Positions 34,853-42,882 of a DNA stretch of 64,000 bases are shown piece by piece; within the stretch, counting starts at the first letter, position 1, and each line of letters opens with the position of its first letter. The stretch comes from a bacterium (GTDB taxonomy: Bacteria; Vulcanimicrobiota; Vulcanimicrobiia; Vulcanimicrobiales; SCRA01). Under the pieces are notes generated by a model that was not told where the DNA came from, did not search any database, and worked only from the letters and a program-made list of their open reading frames with translations. Where the stretch lies: positions 47,406 to 111,405 of the forward strand of contig SCRA01000043.1 of assembly GCA_004297985.1 (NCBI GenBank), in the 5' to 3' direction. A program made the position numbers and the translations under genes.

Positions 34853-34880
34853 GTTCACGAAAGCAGGATCGAACATCACC

Positions 34881-35540
34881 TTGACGGATTCCTCAGCTCG
34901 CGGCAACTCATCGAAACACGCCCCGCTGAGCGATAGCGCCCTTCCGCCGCTTGCGCTCGCGCTCGGCGCCGCCACGAGTTCCCTGCTCTACCTCGAGGAG
35001 CACGAGGCGGAGCTCCGCGATGGCTTTATTCCAGCGGTCGCGGCGATGGATCGAGCCGATCGTGCGTACCGAGGCGCGATCGAGGAGGCGTTACCGCCAG
35101 AGCCGGCCGGCGCGATGCTGTCGATGATGGCGGCGTTCCGCGAACGCGTCCACGAGATTCGGGAGCAGACGCGGAACGCGATCGGCGACATCTATCGACG
35201 CTACGATCGCTGCTACGGCCGGTTCGACCCGCTCGATCCACTCGCACCGCCGGCGGAAGGCTTCACGCCCGCCGACGCCACGCGCGTGGCCACCATCGGA
35301 GGCAGTGCGCGCGAGAAGGTCGACGCCCTGCGCGCCCACATGAGCGAGGCGATCGCGAAGCGGCTACTTCCCTCACAGATTGATGCGCTGATCGTTGCCA
35401 AGCGCCGCCGCCGCGACGCCTTCGTAACCGAGCTCAAACAAGCGCTCGAAGGCGCGCTCTCTGCACACCCCACGGTGACGGCCGCGGAGATCGACAAGGC
35501 GGCCCGCCAATTGACACAGCTTGCCGAGGGGTGGTATTGA
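34881..35540 (+). CDS. hypothetical helical protein
   Basis: Unrecognised protein of about 219 aa. The best start is TTG 34881, 28 bases after the binding protein; the frame extends further upstream inside that gene. The sequence is Ala/Glu/Arg-rich and appears mostly helical, with long amphipathic stretches (AAFRERVHEIREQTRNAIG near residue 85, REKVDALRAHMSEAIAKRL near 140) suggesting coiled coil. No signal peptide, cysteine motif or known catalytic motif is visible. Codon use matches its neighbours. The family and the start are unsure. Confidence 0.6.
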   Translation: MTDSSARGNSSKHAPLSDSALPPLALALGAATSSLLYLEEHEAELRDGFIPAVAAMDRADRAYRGAIEEALPPEPAGAMLSMMAAFRERVHEIREQTRNAIGDIYRRYDRCYGRFDPLDPLAPPAEGFTPADATRVATIGGSAREKVDALRAHMSEAIAKRLLPSQIDALIVAKRRRRDAFVTELKQALEGALSAHPTVTAAEIDKAARQLTQLAEGWY

Positions 35541-35564
35541 CGGGTATCGTGCGCGGCAAGTCAG

Positions 35565-35828
35565 TCACTGGGTGCTCCGGAGTCCGATCCAGAACGTTGG
35601 CGAGCGTACGATGAAGGCCGGGAGGTTCGCTTTCGCGAGTGCATAGGCGTCGATTCTCCGCATGCCGAGTAGATGCGATCCGATAGCGGAAACCGCGTTC
35701 CGATGGATGGTCTTGTGAATCTGGAGGCCTACGTACGCGCCGATGGCGCCGGTGCAGCCGAGGTAGACGAGCGCGGCCAGCGCCACGATCCCGACGAACC
35801 TGGCCAACCCGCTTGTACGTGAATGCAT
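35565..35828 (-). CDS. small single-span membrane protein, hypothetical
   Basis: Protein of 87 aa with one strong hydrophobic segment (residues ~9-34, FVGIVALAALVYLGCTGAIG). The remainder is basic and amphipathic. ATG 35828 is preceded by an excellent CTGGAGG. It follows the DHA2 exporter on the same strand with an 83-base gap and is convergent with the helical protein at 34881. Function unknown. Confidence 0.6.
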   Translation of the reverse strand: MHSRTSGLARFVGIVALAALVYLGCTGAIGAYVGLQIHKTIHRNAVSAIGSHLLGMRRIDAYALAKANLPAFIVRSPTFWIGLRSTQ

Positions 35829-35911
35829 TGTGCCTCCAGGTTCATGCGCCGCCCGACCCGTCCCCTTCAGCGGGCACGGCAGGGCTTCCTGAAACGTCGC
35901 TCGTCCTCGGG

Positions 35912-37360
35912 CTATCGGTAAGCGGGATGCCGAGCCGCGCCGAGGACGAGCAACGCCATCGCAACGGCAACCACGGCTGTCACGATGAAGCCGAGGACGA
36001 AGCCTCCGGTCGTGGCCTGCGCGGCGGCGACGCCCTGGCCCGCCAAGGCTTGCGAACGGCTCACGCCGACCGAGACGAGCGCCGCCAAGCCCAGCGCCAT
36101 GCCCATCTGTTGGGCGACGTTGTTGACCCCGCTTGCCAAACCCGCATTCTCTTCGGTCGTGCCGGAGACGCTGGCGATCGTGCCGGCCACGACGACCATG
36201 GCTCCGCCGAGCGGAAAGAACAGCAGGCTCGGGAGCACCATGAGCGCGTACGACCCGCTCGGGTGCAGGCCGGCGAGTAACAGAAGAGCGGTCGCGACGA
36301 TCACAAGGCCGGCCGCCATCGTGATATGCAGGCCGAGACGGCGAACCACGCGCGGGCTCCAGGCGGCCATCAGCGCGAAGATCGGTCCCACGGGGAGAAA
36401 GGCAAGACCCGTAAGCAGGGGCGAGTACCGTAGGACCTGCTGTAGATAGAGCGGCATGCTAAAAAAGAGCACGGCGAGAGCGGCGCTGAAAACGGCGAGC
36501 GCCAGGTTGCCCACTGCTCGTTCCGGCGATCGAAGGAACGACGGCGGCACCAGCGGCTGCTCGGTGCGGGCTTCCACCTGAACGAAGACCAGCGTCAGCA
36601 GCACACCAACGCTCAGCGGGAGCCACGTCCACGGCTCGCTCCACGCATGGTCCGCCTTCTCCAGCAGTCCCAACGCACTCAGCGAGAGGCCGCCGGTGAT
36701 CAAGAGGGCGCCGAGCGCGTCCAAGCGCCGGTGTTCCACGGACCGGCTCTCGGAGATCAACCCCGACGCCAGTATCAGCACGGCGATAGCGATCGGTACG
36801 TTGATGAAAAACACCCAACGCCACGAGAGCAATGCGACGAGCCCGCCGGAGAGCACGACGCCAAGCGTTACGCCGGCACCGCGCAATCCGCTCCACACGG
36901 ATAGCGCCGTGGCGCGCTCGCGGCGTTCGGTGAAGAGGATCGTGACCAGCGCGAGTGCCGCGGGCGCCATGAGCGCACCGGCGATACCTTGGACGACGCG
37001 GGCGGAAATCAGCATCGCCGGCGTGCTGGCGAATCCACCTACTGCCGACGACAGGGCGAAGAGCGTGAGGCCGATGAGAAACGCGCGCTTGCGTCCGGCG
37101 ATATCCGCGACACGCCCGCCCAGCAACAACAGTCCTCCAAAAGGCAGTGCATAGCCGTCGACGACCCAGGCGAGCCCCGACGCGGTGAAGTGAAGATCCC
37201 GCTGAATCGGAGTCAGCGCTACATTGACGACCGTCATGTCGAGCAACAGCATGAGCTGCGCTACGGCAACGACAGCCAGTGAGCGCCAGCGGCGCGGGTC
37301 CAAATCATCGCGCGGAGAGGGTGCGTGGTTGAGCGCAGCGCGGGAGAGTCGAGTGTGCAT
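35912..37360 (-). CDS. MFS exporter, DHA2 family (EmrB/QacA type, 14 spans)
   Basis: Drug:H+ antiporter (482 aa, fourteen predicted spans). Motif D1-like LLLDMTVVNVALTPIQRDL lies at residue ~37 and the loop GGRVADIAGRKRAF near 80. ATG 37360. Such proteins export toxic or aromatic compounds; next to catabolic genes it may relieve intermediate toxicity. The 182 bases upstream hold no gene and probably carry its promoter. Confidence 0.9.
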   Translation of the reverse strand: MHTRLSRAALNHAPSPRDDLDPRRWRSLAVVAVAQLMLLLDMTVVNVALTPIQRDLHFTASGLAWVVDGYALPFGGLLLLGGRVADIAGRKRAFLIGLTLFALSSAVGGFASTPAMLISARVVQGIAGALMAPAALALVTILFTERRERATALSVWSGLRGAGVTLGVVLSGGLVALLSWRWVFFINVPIAIAVLILASGLISESRSVEHRRLDALGALLITGGLSLSALGLLEKADHAWSEPWTWLPLSVGVLLTLVFVQVEARTEQPLVPPSFLRSPERAVGNLALAVFSAALAVLFFSMPLYLQQVLRYSPLLTGLAFLPVGPIFALMAAWSPRVVRRLGLHITMAAGLVIVATALLLLAGLHPSGSYALMVLPSLLFFPLGGAMVVVAGTIASVSGTTEENAGLASGVNNVAQQMGMALGLAALVSVGVSRSQALAGQGVAAAQATTGGFVLGFIVTAVVAVAMALLVLGAARHPAYR

Positions 37361-37542
37361 CGATCGTTACACGCTCACTCTTGTCCGCCCGAATCGGCTA
37401 TGCCTCTCTTTGCCCGCGAGAGCATTGAGCGCCGAGCTACGAAGCGGCGTGACTAGGAGACCAACGCTTCTCGCTTACGCTCCGACCGGCGAAACACCAC
37501 GTAGACGATCGGCATCATCATGCGATTGTAGAAGAACCCAGC
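37361..37542 (-). other. intergenic region upstream of the DHA2 exporter
   Basis: No ORF with support. It separates the stop of the PucR regulator from the exporter start and should hold the exporter's promoter. I see no clear -35/-10 pair, hairpin with T-run, or repeat. Confidence 0.4.
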
Positions 37543-39165
37543 TCATCGCGCGGCCGAGGGCGAAGCGAGATCCCCGATCTCAATCGCCACGTGCAGGTCG
37601 AGCAGCGTTTGCGGATCGTTCAAATCGCGTCCGGTGAGGTCGGCGATGCGCTGCAGGCGGTACTTGAGCGTGTTGAGATGCACGGCGAGGCGTTTGGCGG
37701 CTAGTGCTTTGTTGGAACGTGCATCGAGATAGGCACGCAAAGTACGCAGCAGCTCTTCGTCTTCGGCGAGTGCCCCGATTTGCTCCGCGCGGAAGGCCTC
37801 AAGTTCTTTTGGGTCGACGGCCTCCACAAGCAACCGGTAGAGGCCCAAGTCTTGGTAGTGCATGATGGAGCCGGGACCGCGAAGCTGTTGTCCCACCATG
37901 GCTGCCAAACGCGCCTGAGCGAAGGAGTGGCGCGCAGCGCGAGCCTCGGGCTGCCAGCATCCCACGCCGATCGTCAAGCCGCAGTCGTCGCTGACCGGGG
38001 AGACGACATCGAGCAGATGGCGCGCACGGCGGAGCCATTCCCCGCGCGAGGCCTCTCCCTGCGCGGGATAGATCGCCACGGCCACGTCTTCGAGCGCGAT
38101 GGCGTAGAGCCCGCTCCGCCGCGACTGGAGGCGACGAATATGCTCGTCTGCCGCAGCGGCGACATGCTCCATCAGCGGGCGCACAGAGTCCGGGCCGGCG
38201 CCGGCGGGGCGCAGCACCATGACGGCGTAACGCTGCCCGGGAGGATAGCCGAGGAACTCCGCACGCCGTTCCATCAGCTCGAGGGACTCGTGGCCGAAGA
38301 GCAGCTCATAAACGTACGACGAGCGCAGGCTGCGCTCGCGCGTGCGGACCGCCTGTTCGCGACCGAGGATCAACGCGGCGACGGTCGCCGCCTGCTCCGT
38401 GGCCATCAGGTCGACCGGCGCGAGCGCATGGCGCACCTCGGCGATCGAGATGTAGCCGTAGTAGGCCTCGCCCATCATGATCGGCGCCATGACGCGCGCC
38501 GCCATCTCTAACTCCTCGATCGCCTGCAAGTGCAACGGACGGCGATCACGCCGCAGGCGCGCGAAGACGCCGCGGCGCTCGAGCTCCCTGACGACGTCAG
38601 GCGTCGTGCCGCCATGCGCAAACGCACGGCGGCGCACGGCGTCGAGTGCGCCGCCGTCGCCAAAAGACGAGAGATTGCGATGCTCACGGCTCTTGATGAT
38701 CACGGGGTTCGCCACGATCTCTCCCAGCGCGCGAGCGAGCTCTTCGAGGCCGCTTCCCGCGAGCGCCACCTGCGTCAAGCGATCGTGGATGGTGTGGATG
38801 CGCTCGATCTGCTTGGCCTGAGCCTCGATGATGGCCCGCTGGACCGCAAGCTTGAGGTCACGCGGGTCACGCCCCACCTCTGGCGGCCACGCGATGACCG
38901 GAATCGACTCGTCTAGGGCCTCGCGCTCCAGCTCCGCCGGGACCGCGCAGACGATCACCGCGGCGGCCCCGTGGGCAACGGCCCATGGCACCATGGACCG
39001 GACGTCGTCCTCGGTCACCACGACCGCGGCCCCGCGGGCCACGTCGTCGGGATCGCCAGGCGTCCAGAGGTGGGTCAGTTCCGGCGTCATCGAACGCGCA
39101 GGACGGAGGGCAACCGCACCCGGCAATAGTTCCACCAGCTCCGAGACACACACGTGGGTGGACAT
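37543..39165 (-). CDS. PucR family transcriptional regulator
   Basis: Regulator (540 aa). The N-terminal PucR domain covers residues ~1-130 (PELTHLWTPGDPDDVARGAA), followed by a GGDEF-like/CdaR middle and a C-terminal helix-turn-helix_30 domain (DARSNKALAAKRLAVHLNTL, then KYRLQRI) at ~485-520. ATG 39165 (MSTHVCVSEL). Last gene of the galC-galB-caiB-pucR set with 32-36 base gaps, and probably their activator in response to the purine- or aromatic-type inducer. Confidence 0.9.
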   Translation of the reverse strand: MSTHVCVSELVELLPGAVALRPARSMTPELTHLWTPGDPDDVARGAAVVVTEDDVRSMVPWAVAHGAAAVIVCAVPAELEREALDESIPVIAWPPEVGRDPRDLKLAVQRAIIEAQAKQIERIHTIHDRLTQVALAGSGLEELARALGEIVANPVIIKSREHRNLSSFGDGGALDAVRRRAFAHGGTTPDVVRELERRGVFARLRRDRRPLHLQAIEELEMAARVMAPIMMGEAYYGYISIAEVRHALAPVDLMATEQAATVAALILGREQAVRTRERSLRSSYVYELLFGHESLELMERRAEFLGYPPGQRYAVMVLRPAGAGPDSVRPLMEHVAAAADEHIRRLQSRRSGLYAIALEDVAVAIYPAQGEASRGEWLRRARHLLDVVSPVSDDCGLTIGVGCWQPEARAARHSFAQARLAAMVGQQLRGPGSIMHYQDLGLYRLLVEAVDPKELEAFRAEQIGALAEDEELLRTLRAYLDARSNKALAAKRLAVHLNTLKYRLQRIADLTGRDLNDPQTLLDLHVAIEIGDLASPSAAR

Positions 39166-39200
39166 GGCGGAGCATTCGCGCCGCCTGGAAAGCGCGCCTC

Positions 39201-40400
39201 TTATTCGTGCCCCGCGTCCGCCTCGCGGCACGCACCTGCTCGCAGCATGGCGTCGATCTCGTCTGTGCTAAACCCAGTCTCGCGTAGCACGCCGCGCGTG
39301 TGCTCGCCCGTCACCGGTACGCCATCGTAACGCATCTCCATGCGGGCAGCGCGCATGGGCGATGAAATCGCCGGCACCGCGCCGCGCCGCGACGGCGCCT
39401 GCTGCACGACGCCGCGCGCGACGACTTGCGGATGCTCCAGGGCCTCCTTCAACTCCAGCACTTGACCGCACGGAATACCCAGATCGTGCAGCAGCTCGTC
39501 CCAGTACACCCGCGGATGCACACGAAAGGCTGTGGCGACTATGGCATCCAACTCGTCGCGGTTACGCACGCGCGACTCGTTCGTGGCAAAACGTGGATCG
39601 GCCGCGAGCTCCGGCTGCCGTATTACCTGCTCGCAGAAGGTCCGCCACACGGCTTGGCTGAGCACCGCCACGTTCACATAGACGCCATCGGAGCACAGGA
39701 AAGGCCCGTAGGGTACCAGCAGGTGATGCCTAGAGCCGATTCGCTGCGGATTCTGATCGCGAAACCACGCGAAGTAGGCATGGTAACCCATCCAAGAGAG
39801 CAGACAGTGCTGCATCGAGATGTCTATCTCATCGCCCACGCCCGTTCGCTCACGCGCGATGAGAGCCAGCGTGACCGCCTGTGCCGCATACATCGCCGCA
39901 GAGATATCGGCGATGGAGAGCGGTACCTTGCAGGCCTCCTCGGGTGTGCCGTTCATGGCAATCAGCCCGCATTCGCCCTGCACGAGGAAATCGAACGCGC
40001 GCTCGCCGCGGTACGGCCCCTCCTGACCGTACCCTGAGATATGGCAATAGATCAGCCGCGGGTTCTTCGCGGATAGCGCCGCATAGCCTACGCCAATGCG
40101 CTCCGCCGTACCGGGAGAGAAGTTCTCGATGACCACGTCCGCACGCTCGACCAGCCTATGAACGGCTTCGAGACCACGCGCGTCCTTGAGATCGAGCGCC
40201 ACGCTCTCCTTGTTGCGCGCATTCCATACATATGACGAGCTCATACCATGGACCACCGAATCCCACTCGCTGGTGAGCTCCCCGGTCACACGTTCGATCT
40301 TGATGACGCGCGCACCGGCATCCGCGAGCATCGCCGCGGCCATCGGGCCAGAGACGCTGATGCTCAAGTCGACGACGGTGATGCCCTGTAGCGGCTGCAT
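39201..40400 (-). CDS. CaiB/BaiF family III CoA-transferase
   Basis: Family III CoA-transferase (399 aa): GITVVDLSISVSGPMAAAML and GARVIKIERVTGE at the N-terminus, NARNKESVALDLKDARG near residue 55. ATG 40400 is backed by GAGGGG; ATG 40433, overlapping the upstream stop (TAATG), is an alternative. It sits with GalB/GalC-like genes, an unusual company since the known gallate and protocatechuate 4,5-cleavage routes use free acids. It may activate a by-product or a different substrate. Confidence 0.92.
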   Translation of the reverse strand: MQPLQGITVVDLSISVSGPMAAAMLADAGARVIKIERVTGELTSEWDSVVHGMSSSYVWNARNKESVALDLKDARGLEAVHRLVERADVVIENFSPGTAERIGVGYAALSAKNPRLIYCHISGYGQEGPYRGERAFDFLVQGECGLIAMNGTPEEACKVPLSIADISAAMYAAQAVTLALIARERTGVGDEIDISMQHCLLSWMGYHAYFAWFRDQNPQRIGSRHHLLVPYGPFLCSDGVYVNVAVLSQAVWRTFCEQVIRQPELAADPRFATNESRVRNRDELDAIVATAFRVHPRVYWDELLHDLGIPCGQVLELKEALEHPQVVARGVVQQAPSRRGAVPAISSPMRAARMEMRYDGVPVTGEHTRGVLRETGFSTDEIDAMLRAGACREADAGHE

Positions 40401-40432
40401 GTGCTTTATCCCCTCGCGACCCTCGCCAAGCA

Positions 40433-41146
40433 TTAGAGTGTATCGACAACCTCTGGAATGAGGCGCTGGAACGCCTCGGCGTAGCGCATCGCTTGGTTTC
40501 TTCCAAACCTGCGCCCGAAGGACGCTCTGTTCTCCGCTCGCTGCGTGTAATGGTCGACCATGTATTGCTGCGCGGCCATGCGCGCCATCGCCTCGGTCTT
40601 TCTCGGGAAGGTCTCGGTGATGTCCAAATACGTGTTGGGGCTGAACCCGCAGAGCTCGGTATGATGTGGCTCGAAGACGTAGAGCGCCGGCGGCGTAATG
40701 GTCTTGAAGGCTGCGGGAACGCCCGCGCCGATCGCGAGCTTGCGCGCCAGGACCGTCGCGCGATGAGCCTCTGGATGATCCGGATTGGCAGGGTCCATCT
40801 CGGTATGCGTGATGACGGCGTCCGGTTCGAAATCGCGCATGAGCTCCGTGAGGCGGTCGAGTGCCGCGCGATCCACGATAAGCGGATAATCACCGAGATC
40901 AAAGAAGTGGACGGCGGCGCCGAGCACGGCGGCAGCGGAGCGCACCTCGCGTTCTCGTATCTTCTTGACGTTTTCGACGGTCTGTTCCGGCTGTTTCCAC
41001 AGCTCGCCGGACTCGCCGCGCTCGCCAAAGCTCAACGCCACGATGACGGCCTCACCACCGTCTTGGACCACTTTGCCGATAGCCCCTCCCGAACGCCACA
41101 ACCAGTCACCCGCATGCGCAGAGACGACCATCAACCGGGAACTCAC
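40433..41146 (-). CDS. galB: PIG-L/LmbE family hydrolase, GalB-like (4-oxalomesaconate hydratase candidate)
   Basis: PIG-L-fold zinc protein (237 aa). The metal motif AHAGD replaces AHPDD of deacetylases, and HPEAHR carries a further ligand. The N-terminal VVSAHAGDWLWRSGGAI and ALSFGERGES segments match GalB of Pseudomonas putida as I remember it, which hydrates 4-oxalomesaconate to 4-carboxy-4-hydroxy-2-oxoadipate. The adjacent upstream gene encodes an aldolase of exactly the type that uses that product, which strongly supports the assignment. Plain PIG-L deacetylase is the alternative. Confidence 0.75.
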   Translation of the reverse strand: MSSRLMVVSAHAGDWLWRSGGAIGKVVQDGGEAVIVALSFGERGESGELWKQPEQTVENVKKIREREVRSAAAVLGAAVHFFDLGDYPLIVDRAALDRLTELMRDFEPDAVITHTEMDPANPDHPEAHRATVLARKLAIGAGVPAAFKTITPPALYVFEPHHTELCGFSPNTYLDITETFPRKTEAMARMAAQQYMVDHYTQRAENRASFGRRFGRNQAMRYAEAFQRLIPEVVDTL

Positions 41147-41181
41147 ACTAGCACCTCTCGCCTTTCCAGCCGCGAACTCGC

Positions 41182-41787
41182 TCAGGGCAAGTTGAAGATC
41201 GCGAGGGTCGTCTCGCCGGCGCGGAGGCGCCGCATGACATCGGCTTCGTACTCGATGCGCTCCCCAGCGGCAGTGGCCAGGGCCTCTGCCTCGCCTGACG
41301 GGATGACCACGACGCCATCGTCGTCACCAACGATGAGGTCACCGGGATTCGCGACGACATCTCCTAGGACGATCGGGACTTGAAGCGCGCCGCCACCATA
41401 CTTCGAGGTACCGCGGATGCACGTACCCCGCGCGAACGTAGGAAAGCCCATCGCTGCGATCTCGTTCGCATCGCGGATGCAGCCATCGATGACCAGGCCC
41501 GCTAGCTGTCTGGCCATCGCCGCGACACTCATCACTTCGCCCCAATAGCCGGCTTCGTAGAATCCACTGACGCCCACGACCAGGACGTCTCCCCGCTTTG
41601 CCGCGTAGATCGCCTTGTGGAGCATCAGATTATCTTGCGGTGGCGATAGAACGGTGAAAGCGCTACCGTAGATTCGCATTCCGTGCGTGACCGGTTTGAT
41701 AGCGCTCGGAATCGCCCCACGTCTCCCGAAGGCCTCATGGAGCGTGGCCGATGAGAACGAAGAGATGGTCTTAGGCGCTTGAGACAC
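41182..41787 (-). CDS. galC: RraA-fold aldolase, CHA/HMG aldolase type (GalC/LigK-like)
   Basis: RraA-like enzyme (201 aa) expected to cleave 4-carboxy-4-hydroxy-2-oxoadipate to pyruvate and oxaloacetate (also 4-hydroxy-4-methyl-2-oxoglutarate). The active-site motif GEVMSVAAMARQLAGLVIDG followed by CIRD supplies the metal/pyruvate-binding Arg and Asp that distinguish aldolases from RNase E inhibitor RraA. GTG 41787 is preceded by AAAGGA. First gene of the minus-strand operon with GalB, CaiB and PucR. Confidence 0.82.
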   Translation of the reverse strand: MSQAPKTISSFSSATLHEAFGRRGAIPSAIKPVTHGMRIYGSAFTVLSPPQDNLMLHKAIYAAKRGDVLVVGVSGFYEAGYWGEVMSVAAMARQLAGLVIDGCIRDANEIAAMGFPTFARGTCIRGTSKYGGGALQVPIVLGDVVANPGDLIVGDDDGVVVIPSGEAEALATAAGERIEYEADVMRRLRAGETTLAIFNLP

Positions 41788-41922
41788 ACGACGTCCTTTC
41801 GAGTCGCTAGTATTCTAATGAATCGCCGGCAGTGGTTCATCGGCCGTAACAGACAGAGAAAGTTGTGCGAGATTGGCGTACATGACCAGGGGGCTCGTGA
41901 CTGCGGCGGAGAACCGCACCAG
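41788..41922 (+). promoter_or_regulatory. divergent intergenic region, galC-like and D-2-hydroxyacid dehydrogenase genes
   Basis: It contains TAGAAT on the minus strand (41817-41812), a good -10 match for the galC-like gene, but no clear -35 upstream of it. ATG 41818 in frame with the dehydrogenase could add about 35 residues that lack family similarity, so I treat it as leader. No clear dyad was seen. Confidence 0.35.
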
Positions 41923-42855
41923 GTGCATCGTATCGCAATACTCGACGATTGGGAGCACCGCTGGGCGGATTCGTCATCCACGGACCGCCTCCGGCAACAC
42001 GCTCTGGTGGAGATCTTCGATCACCACGTCGAAGCCGCGGAGCTCACCGACCGCATCTACGACGTAGACATCTTGATCCTGAATCGAGAGCGCACGGCAC
42101 TCGACGCTGCGGCGCTGCGCGCGCTTCCGAACCTTCGTCTCATCTACAATACCGGTACCGGGCTTCCGCATCTGAACACCACGGCTGCGCAGGAGCTCGG
42201 CATCCAGGTCTTCAGCAGCCCTGGTGCGACCGCGCAGTCCGTCGCAGAGCATACCTTTGCGTTGATGTTGGCGGCGTTCCACCGCATTCCGCAACTGGAT
42301 GCCGACGTACGCAGTGGGGGGTTTGCCCGCCCGATCATCAGGGACCTCGGCCGAAAGACGCTTGCCGTTCTGGGGTTGGGAACGATCGGCACACGCGTTG
42401 CGCACATCGGCCAGGCGTTCGGCATGGACGTCGTCGCCTGGGGCCCGACGTTGACCGGCGCACGCGCTGAGGCCGCCGGGGTCCGGCGCGCGGTGAGTCT
42501 CGTCGATCTCGCGCGCCAAGCGGATATCTTCTCCATCCACCTCCGCGTGGTCGAACGGACCATCGGCATCGTGGACGCAACGGTCATCGACGCACTTCGG
42601 CCTCATACGCTCCTGATCAATACCTCACGCGCGAAGCTCGTGGACCGCGCCGCTCTGCTCCAGCGCCTGACACGCGGTGATCTCCAGGTCGGCCTCGATG
42701 TCTTCGACGAGGAGCCGCCGGCTCTGGACGACGCCATCCGGAGTGCCCCCGGCGTGCTAACGCCACATATCGCATGGATGACCGATGAGACGTGGGACCG
42801 CTTTATTCGCAGCGGCATCGACGCCATCGAGAGTGCACTCACACGCCAGGGATAG
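41923..42855 (+). CDS. D-2-hydroxyacid dehydrogenase family protein
   Basis: NAD(P)-dependent 2-hydroxyacid dehydrogenase (310 aa). GTG 41923 places the start just before IAILDDWEHRW, where the family begins; the longer frame to 41779 is doubtful. Rossmann motif LGLGTIGTRVA near residue 150. Catalytic residues: Arg in INTSRAKLVD near 232, Glu in DVFDEEP near 260 and His in TPHIAW near 280. It likely reduces or oxidises a 2-oxo/2-hydroxy acid, consistent with pyruvate- and oxaloacetate-type products nearby. Confidence 0.9.
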   Translation: MHRIAILDDWEHRWADSSSTDRLRQHALVEIFDHHVEAAELTDRIYDVDILILNRERTALDAAALRALPNLRLIYNTGTGLPHLNTTAAQELGIQVFSSPGATAQSVAEHTFALMLAAFHRIPQLDADVRSGGFARPIIRDLGRKTLAVLGLGTIGTRVAHIGQAFGMDVVAWGPTLTGARAEAAGVRRAVSLVDLARQADIFSIHLRVVERTIGIVDATVIDALRPHTLLINTSRAKLVDRAALLQRLTRGDLQVGLDVFDEEPPALDDAIRSAPGVLTPHIAWMTDETWDRFIRSGIDAIESALTRQG

Positions 42856-42866
42856 CCTTCGCGCGC

Positions 42867-42882
42867 TAGCAGGAACCTGCTA
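42867..42882. terminator. short palindrome between convergent genes, possible terminator
   Basis: TAGCAGG-AA-CCTGCTA, a perfect 7-bp inverted repeat with a two-base centre, lies between the convergent dehydrogenase and flavin reductase genes and overlaps the latter's stop. It could fold as a 6-bp stem on both strands. There is no U-run, so termination is only a guess. Confidence 0.3.
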
